Notes under the pieces: model-generated | The model's input: only the letters and a program-made list of their open reading frames with translations | What the model was told of the DNA's origin: nothing | Database searches by the model: none | Shown here: piece after piece, positions 61,244 through 64,000 of the stretch | Layout: every line of letters starts with the position of its first letter | Position numbering within the stretch: position 1 is the stretch's first letter | Translations under genes and position numbers: made by a program | NCBI GenBank assembly: GCA_016716085.1 | Contig: JADJWY010000009.1 | Location: 426,506-490,505, forward strand | Direction of reading: 5' to 3' | DNA: 64,000 bases | Origin: Hahellaceae bacterium | Lineage (GTDB): Bacteria > Pseudomonadota > Gammaproteobacteria > Pseudomonadales > Oleiphilaceae

Positions 61244-62512
61244 ATGACAACCCAAAATGCACTCCTGCTTAAAACTGACGTGGCGCAGGCTAACGTGCGC
61301 GGCGTTCTGGTCAGTCTCTCGCTCGCTGCGCTCCTCTCCGCATTGGGGACGAGTATTGCGAATGTGGGTTTACCTACCATGGTGAAGGCCTTCGATGCGT
61401 CTTTTCAGCAGATTCAATGGGTCGTGCTGGCTTACCTGTTTGCGATAACGGCCTTGGTAGTGAGTGCGGGTCGGTTAGGTGACCTTTTAGGACGCCGGAA
61501 ATTGTTACAGGTGGGGCTTGGCGTTTTCGCATTGGCCTCCGCGCTTTGCGCAGTTTCCCCATCACTGGGTTGGTTGATTGCAGCAAGGGTTCTGCAGGGG
61601 TTAGGTGCGGCGCTTATGATGTCGCTTGCCCTGGCGCTGGTGAGCGAGCATATCCCCAAAGAACAGATTGGTAGTGCGATGGGAATCCTGGGGACTGTTT
61701 CAGCTTTAGGAACGGCCCTGGGGCCGTCACTGGGCGGTGTTTTGTTGGAGCAGGGTGGCTGGTCAATGCTCTTTTTGGTCAATGTCCCACTGGCTCTTAT
61801 CGCCTGGCTGCTCGTTTCTCGCTTTCTGCAAGTGGATGCGGGTGGGGTTCAAGTGGTTCCCTCGCACGTTAAAGCGGTAGGCGCTGCCTTGCTCACCCCG
61901 ATCCCTTTGACCCTGTTCCGCAATTCAACGCTGGCCTCTGGCGTTGCAATGAGCTTTCTGGTCACGACCGTCATTATGTCTACACTGGTGGTCGGTCCTT
62001 TTTATCTGTCTGGGGCACTGGCGTTGAATGCAACTCAGATTGGATTGAGCATGGCCTCCGGACCCATTGTTGCCGCAGCCCTGAGTTTTCCCGCAGGCCG
62101 CCTCGTAGATCGTCTGGGTGCCCATCCTGTCACTATCGGCGGACTATTGATCATGCTCATCGGCGCCGGCCTGTTATCCCAATTGCCGATAGCCTTGGGT
62201 GTCTCAGGCTACATTGTCCCCTTAACCTTGCTGACCGCTGGCTATGCATTGTTCCAGGCCGCCAACAACACGGCTGTGCTGACCCAGATTGATCCAGCTC
62301 AGAGGGGCGCAGGTTCAGGGTTGCTAGGTTTATCTCGCAATCTCGGGCTGATTGCCGGAGCCTCTCTTATGGGCCTGGTCTTCATCTCGGCCAGTGGTGC
62401 AGCGGATATTGCGACAGCCATGCCTTCACATGTGGATGCGGGTCGACAGACAAGCTTCGCAGTGGCTACCGGCTTAATCACCATTGCCACCTGGGTGGCG
62501 ATGAGGCGTTGA
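61244..62512 (+). CDS. MFS drug/metabolite exporter (EmrB/QacA-like)
   Basis: A 422-residue membrane protein with about twelve to thirteen hydrophobic segments. SAGRLGDLLGRRKLLQVG is the signature loop between segments 2 and 3, and ARVLQGLGAALMMSL together with GTVSALGTALGPSLGGVL is the motif-C region of drug:H+ antiporters. It is shorter than classical 14-segment QacA. ATG 61244 was chosen with AGGCGG upstream; ATG 61208 is an alternative. It is divergent from a LysR gene that may control it. Confidence 0.87.
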   Translation: MTTQNALLLKTDVAQANVRGVLVSLSLAALLSALGTSIANVGLPTMVKAFDASFQQIQWVVLAYLFAITALVVSAGRLGDLLGRRKLLQVGLGVFALASALCAVSPSLGWLIAARVLQGLGAALMMSLALALVSEHIPKEQIGSAMGILGTVSALGTALGPSLGGVLLEQGGWSMLFLVNVPLALIAWLLVSRFLQVDAGGVQVVPSHVKAVGAALLTPIPLTLFRNSTLASGVAMSFLVTTVIMSTLVVGPFYLSGALALNATQIGLSMASGPIVAAALSFPAGRLVDRLGAHPVTIGGLLIMLIGAGLLSQLPIALGVSGYIVPLTLLTAGYALFQAANNTAVLTQIDPAQRGAGSGLLGLSRNLGLIAGASLMGLVFISASGAADIATAMPSHVDAGRQTSFAVATGLITIATWVAMRR

Positions 62513-62547
62513 AAGCCTTTAGACGTCGCTTCCCTCAGGCATCAATC

Positions 62548-63858
62548 TCACTCATGGCTGCTTGTCGCACGATAGTTTCTAGCCCCCTCCCGCTGTTGTT
62601 GCAGTTGCAGCATTTGGGTTTTCATCGCTTTGAGTAATTGTTCCAGTAGCGAAGGGGGTGGGGCTTTTTCGTCCATTTGCGCCTCCATTTGTGCCTCAAT
62701 TTCGCTCATCTTTTCCAAGGCTTTTTTGACCATGGAAACAAACGCATCATCTTGCAGTGGCGCTTCTGACACAGAAGGGTCCAATCTGGGAGAGGGTCTA
62801 CCGCCGGAAAGGATTTCGCCGTTTCTCCACGGTTTGGAAGGCGTGGTCGGGGACGCCTTCAGATCCGCCAGGTCAAGCTCCTGCATCGTGCGTACACTGC
62901 CGTTTTCCATTAACACCACACCCGTCCGTTTGACTTCGCCAAGCAGCATCCCACGGGGCGATGTTAACGATAAGCGGGTATCCCCTGCGTGCAGTCCGAT
63001 GGCGCCCACGCCAAGTTCAGCTAATGACTTAAGCTGGGGCCCTTCGGGTGCGATAACCATGACGCGAAGCTGGCTGAACACGGGGTCAGACTCGTCTATC
63101 CAGCCATTACCGTCGCTATCTTCCATGGCAAGTTCGCTATAGCCGTTTCCCGTCAGGGGACCAAACATTTCACTGCCATCATTGATCTTCCCATCAGCAT
63201 TGCGATCAAATACAAGAAAGCCAGAACCCGCCTGGGGAATACCCAATTGCTCTGGGTTGCCATCCGCGTTGAGGTCGAATTTAAAGGTGACATCTGACAA
63301 ACGAACGACGTCATTCCCGAAGTTGATTACTAACGGATCAGTGAGTGGACGTGCTTCAATACTCAGTGATTGCTTTTCACGCCATTGCGTGTGTTGCTGC
63401 TGCTCTAAATAAACCGTGAAGCGGATATCTCGTCCAGAGCTGTCGCTCAGACGACCTTCAACCGACAAGCGTACCTGCTCATCCGTTTGCCGATAAACAT
63501 AACTCGAGAACTGGGCTTGCATTTGGCCACTGACGCCAGGTCCAGTGCCGGACGCCTGTGAGGTTATGAATGAAATCGCCGCTTCACCCGAAAGCGCAAA
63601 ACGGGTCGCTTCAGAGAGAACCGTTGAGAGCGCCTGGTTCGTGATCGTTTGATTATCTGAGACTTCTGCAGCGGATTGATAGGAAACCCGTTGATTCCGC
63701 GTGACGTCGTAACTCGCTTCCTGGGAGATCGATAACTGAATTCCGGCCCGTTGCGCAACCGGAGCGCGTGACAGGGGCTGCTCGCGCTTGTCCTGCGTTG
63801 CAACCTCTTTTCGGAGCGACTCACTCGTCAACGTCACATTGGCGTTAACAATTCGCAT
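62548..63858 (-). CDS. EF-hand-containing protein of unknown function
   Basis: A 436-residue soluble protein without signal peptide. After a polar N-terminal half come two EF-hand-like calcium loops: DRNADGKINDGSE (~217) and DSDGNGWIDESD (~243). A preceding degenerate one lies in DLNADGNPEQL. The C-terminus is helical and charged with a short Glu/Met/Gln-rich end. Similar proteins occur in many marine gammaproteobacteria as VCBS- or dentilisin-like hypothetical proteins. Calcium binding is a fair inference; the biological role is unknown. The last 142 bases of the window upstream of it hold no further gene that I can see. Confidence 0.72.
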   Translation of the reverse strand: MRIVNANVTLTSESLRKEVATQDKREQPLSRAPVAQRAGIQLSISQEASYDVTRNQRVSYQSAAEVSDNQTITNQALSTVLSEATRFALSGEAAISFITSQASGTGPGVSGQMQAQFSSYVYRQTDEQVRLSVEGRLSDSSGRDIRFTVYLEQQQHTQWREKQSLSIEARPLTDPLVINFGNDVVRLSDVTFKFDLNADGNPEQLGIPQAGSGFLVFDRNADGKINDGSEMFGPLTGNGYSELAMEDSDGNGWIDESDPVFSQLRVMVIAPEGPQLKSLAELGVGAIGLHAGDTRLSLTSPRGMLLGEVKRTGVVLMENGSVRTMQELDLADLKASPTTPSKPWRNGEILSGGRPSPRLDPSVSEAPLQDDAFVSMVKKALEKMSEIEAQMEAQMDEKAPPPSLLEQLLKAMKTQMLQLQQQREGARNYRATSSHE

Positions 63859-64000
63859 AACCCACCTCGTACTACGTAACCGATAACCCTGTCATCGGCC
63901 GCCAGAAGCAAAAGGTGAATGGATTTAACGAAGTTTAACGATGTCCTGCCGTTAGTCGTGTACGAGGGGCGTATGAATATATCGGGCCATAATATCGGTA

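Noticed and set aside
1..64000. CRISPR array, tRNA, rRNA or prophage
   Set aside because: No regularly spaced direct repeats, no cloverleaf with a CCA-type end, no rRNA-like sequence and no phage structural genes were seen on either strand.

Overview
The window reads as chromosome of a free-living gammaproteobacterium with mid-50s GC. The grounds are Pseudomonas-type gene families (a PA2778/PA2779-type pair, a two-DUF4892 OmpA protein, DISM-GGDEF-EAL and MHYT signalling proteins), the carboxynorspermidine route to polyamines, and a Gac/Rsm-type small RNA. I cannot name the genus from this sequence. No rRNA, tRNA or CRISPR array was seen. After annotation no gene-free gap exceeds about 240 bases.

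Layout. 0-3.2 kb: end of a MocR-like regulator, then an SDR reductase and a divergent TetR regulator sharing a well-built operator region, then a glutathione transferase. 3.2-7.2 kb: a small accessory patch with a ParE-type toxin-antitoxin pair, a 5'-truncated Rhs toxin tip with an AT-rich putative immunity gene, two small exported proteins, a nucleoside deoxyribosyltransferase and a PIN/RHH toxin-antitoxin pair. 7.2-18.3 kb: GNAT, OmpA-like protein, glycosyltransferase, exported protein, a hybrid kinase with its response regulator, a SPOUT methyltransferase, and the two carboxynorspermidine genes. 18.5-28.8 kb: a DUF5060-like glycoside hydrolase candidate, a hydrolase/di-iron protein/ferredoxin-reductase operon with a divergent AraC regulator, the PA2778/PA2779-type pair, an aldo-keto reductase and an MscS-type gene broken by two in-frame stop codons.

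28.9-38.1 kb holds two membrane histidine kinases, each flanked by an EamA transporter and each interrupted by a copy of the same IS5-type element. One copy is full length (1155 bp) and one is a 400 bp internal-deletion derivative. Removing the element plus one 4-bp target duplication restores both kinases exactly in frame. A lipoprotein binding protein and an AraC regulator lie between them.

38.2-40.6 kb contains the most notable signal, an unannotated RNA of about 125 nt. It has six GGA motifs, five of them in hairpin loops, a strong terminator, and upstream a GacA-type box (cGTAAG-N6-CTTACA). It looks like an RsmY/RsmZ/CsrB-class RNA that titrates RsmA/CsrA.

40.7-53.8 kb: KatG, an MHYT hybrid kinase overlapping an HD-GYP response regulator, a metallo-beta-lactamase-fold protein and a lipase. 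Next to these are two LuxR-type regulators, one fused to an alpha/beta hydrolase, then an SbtA/SbtB-like bicarbonate transporter and PII-like pair. 54-64 kb: an FAD amine oxidase, a CAP-domain protein, a DISM-GGDEF-EAL protein, a sulfatase gene broken by two frameshifts behind a LysR regulator, an MFS exporter and an EF-hand-containing protein.

Taken together the region is rich in signalling (four hybrid or membrane kinases, two c-di-GMP turnover proteins and a Gac/Rsm RNA). It also shows recent gene decay: two IS-broken kinases, a nonsense-broken channel and a frameshifted sulfatase.
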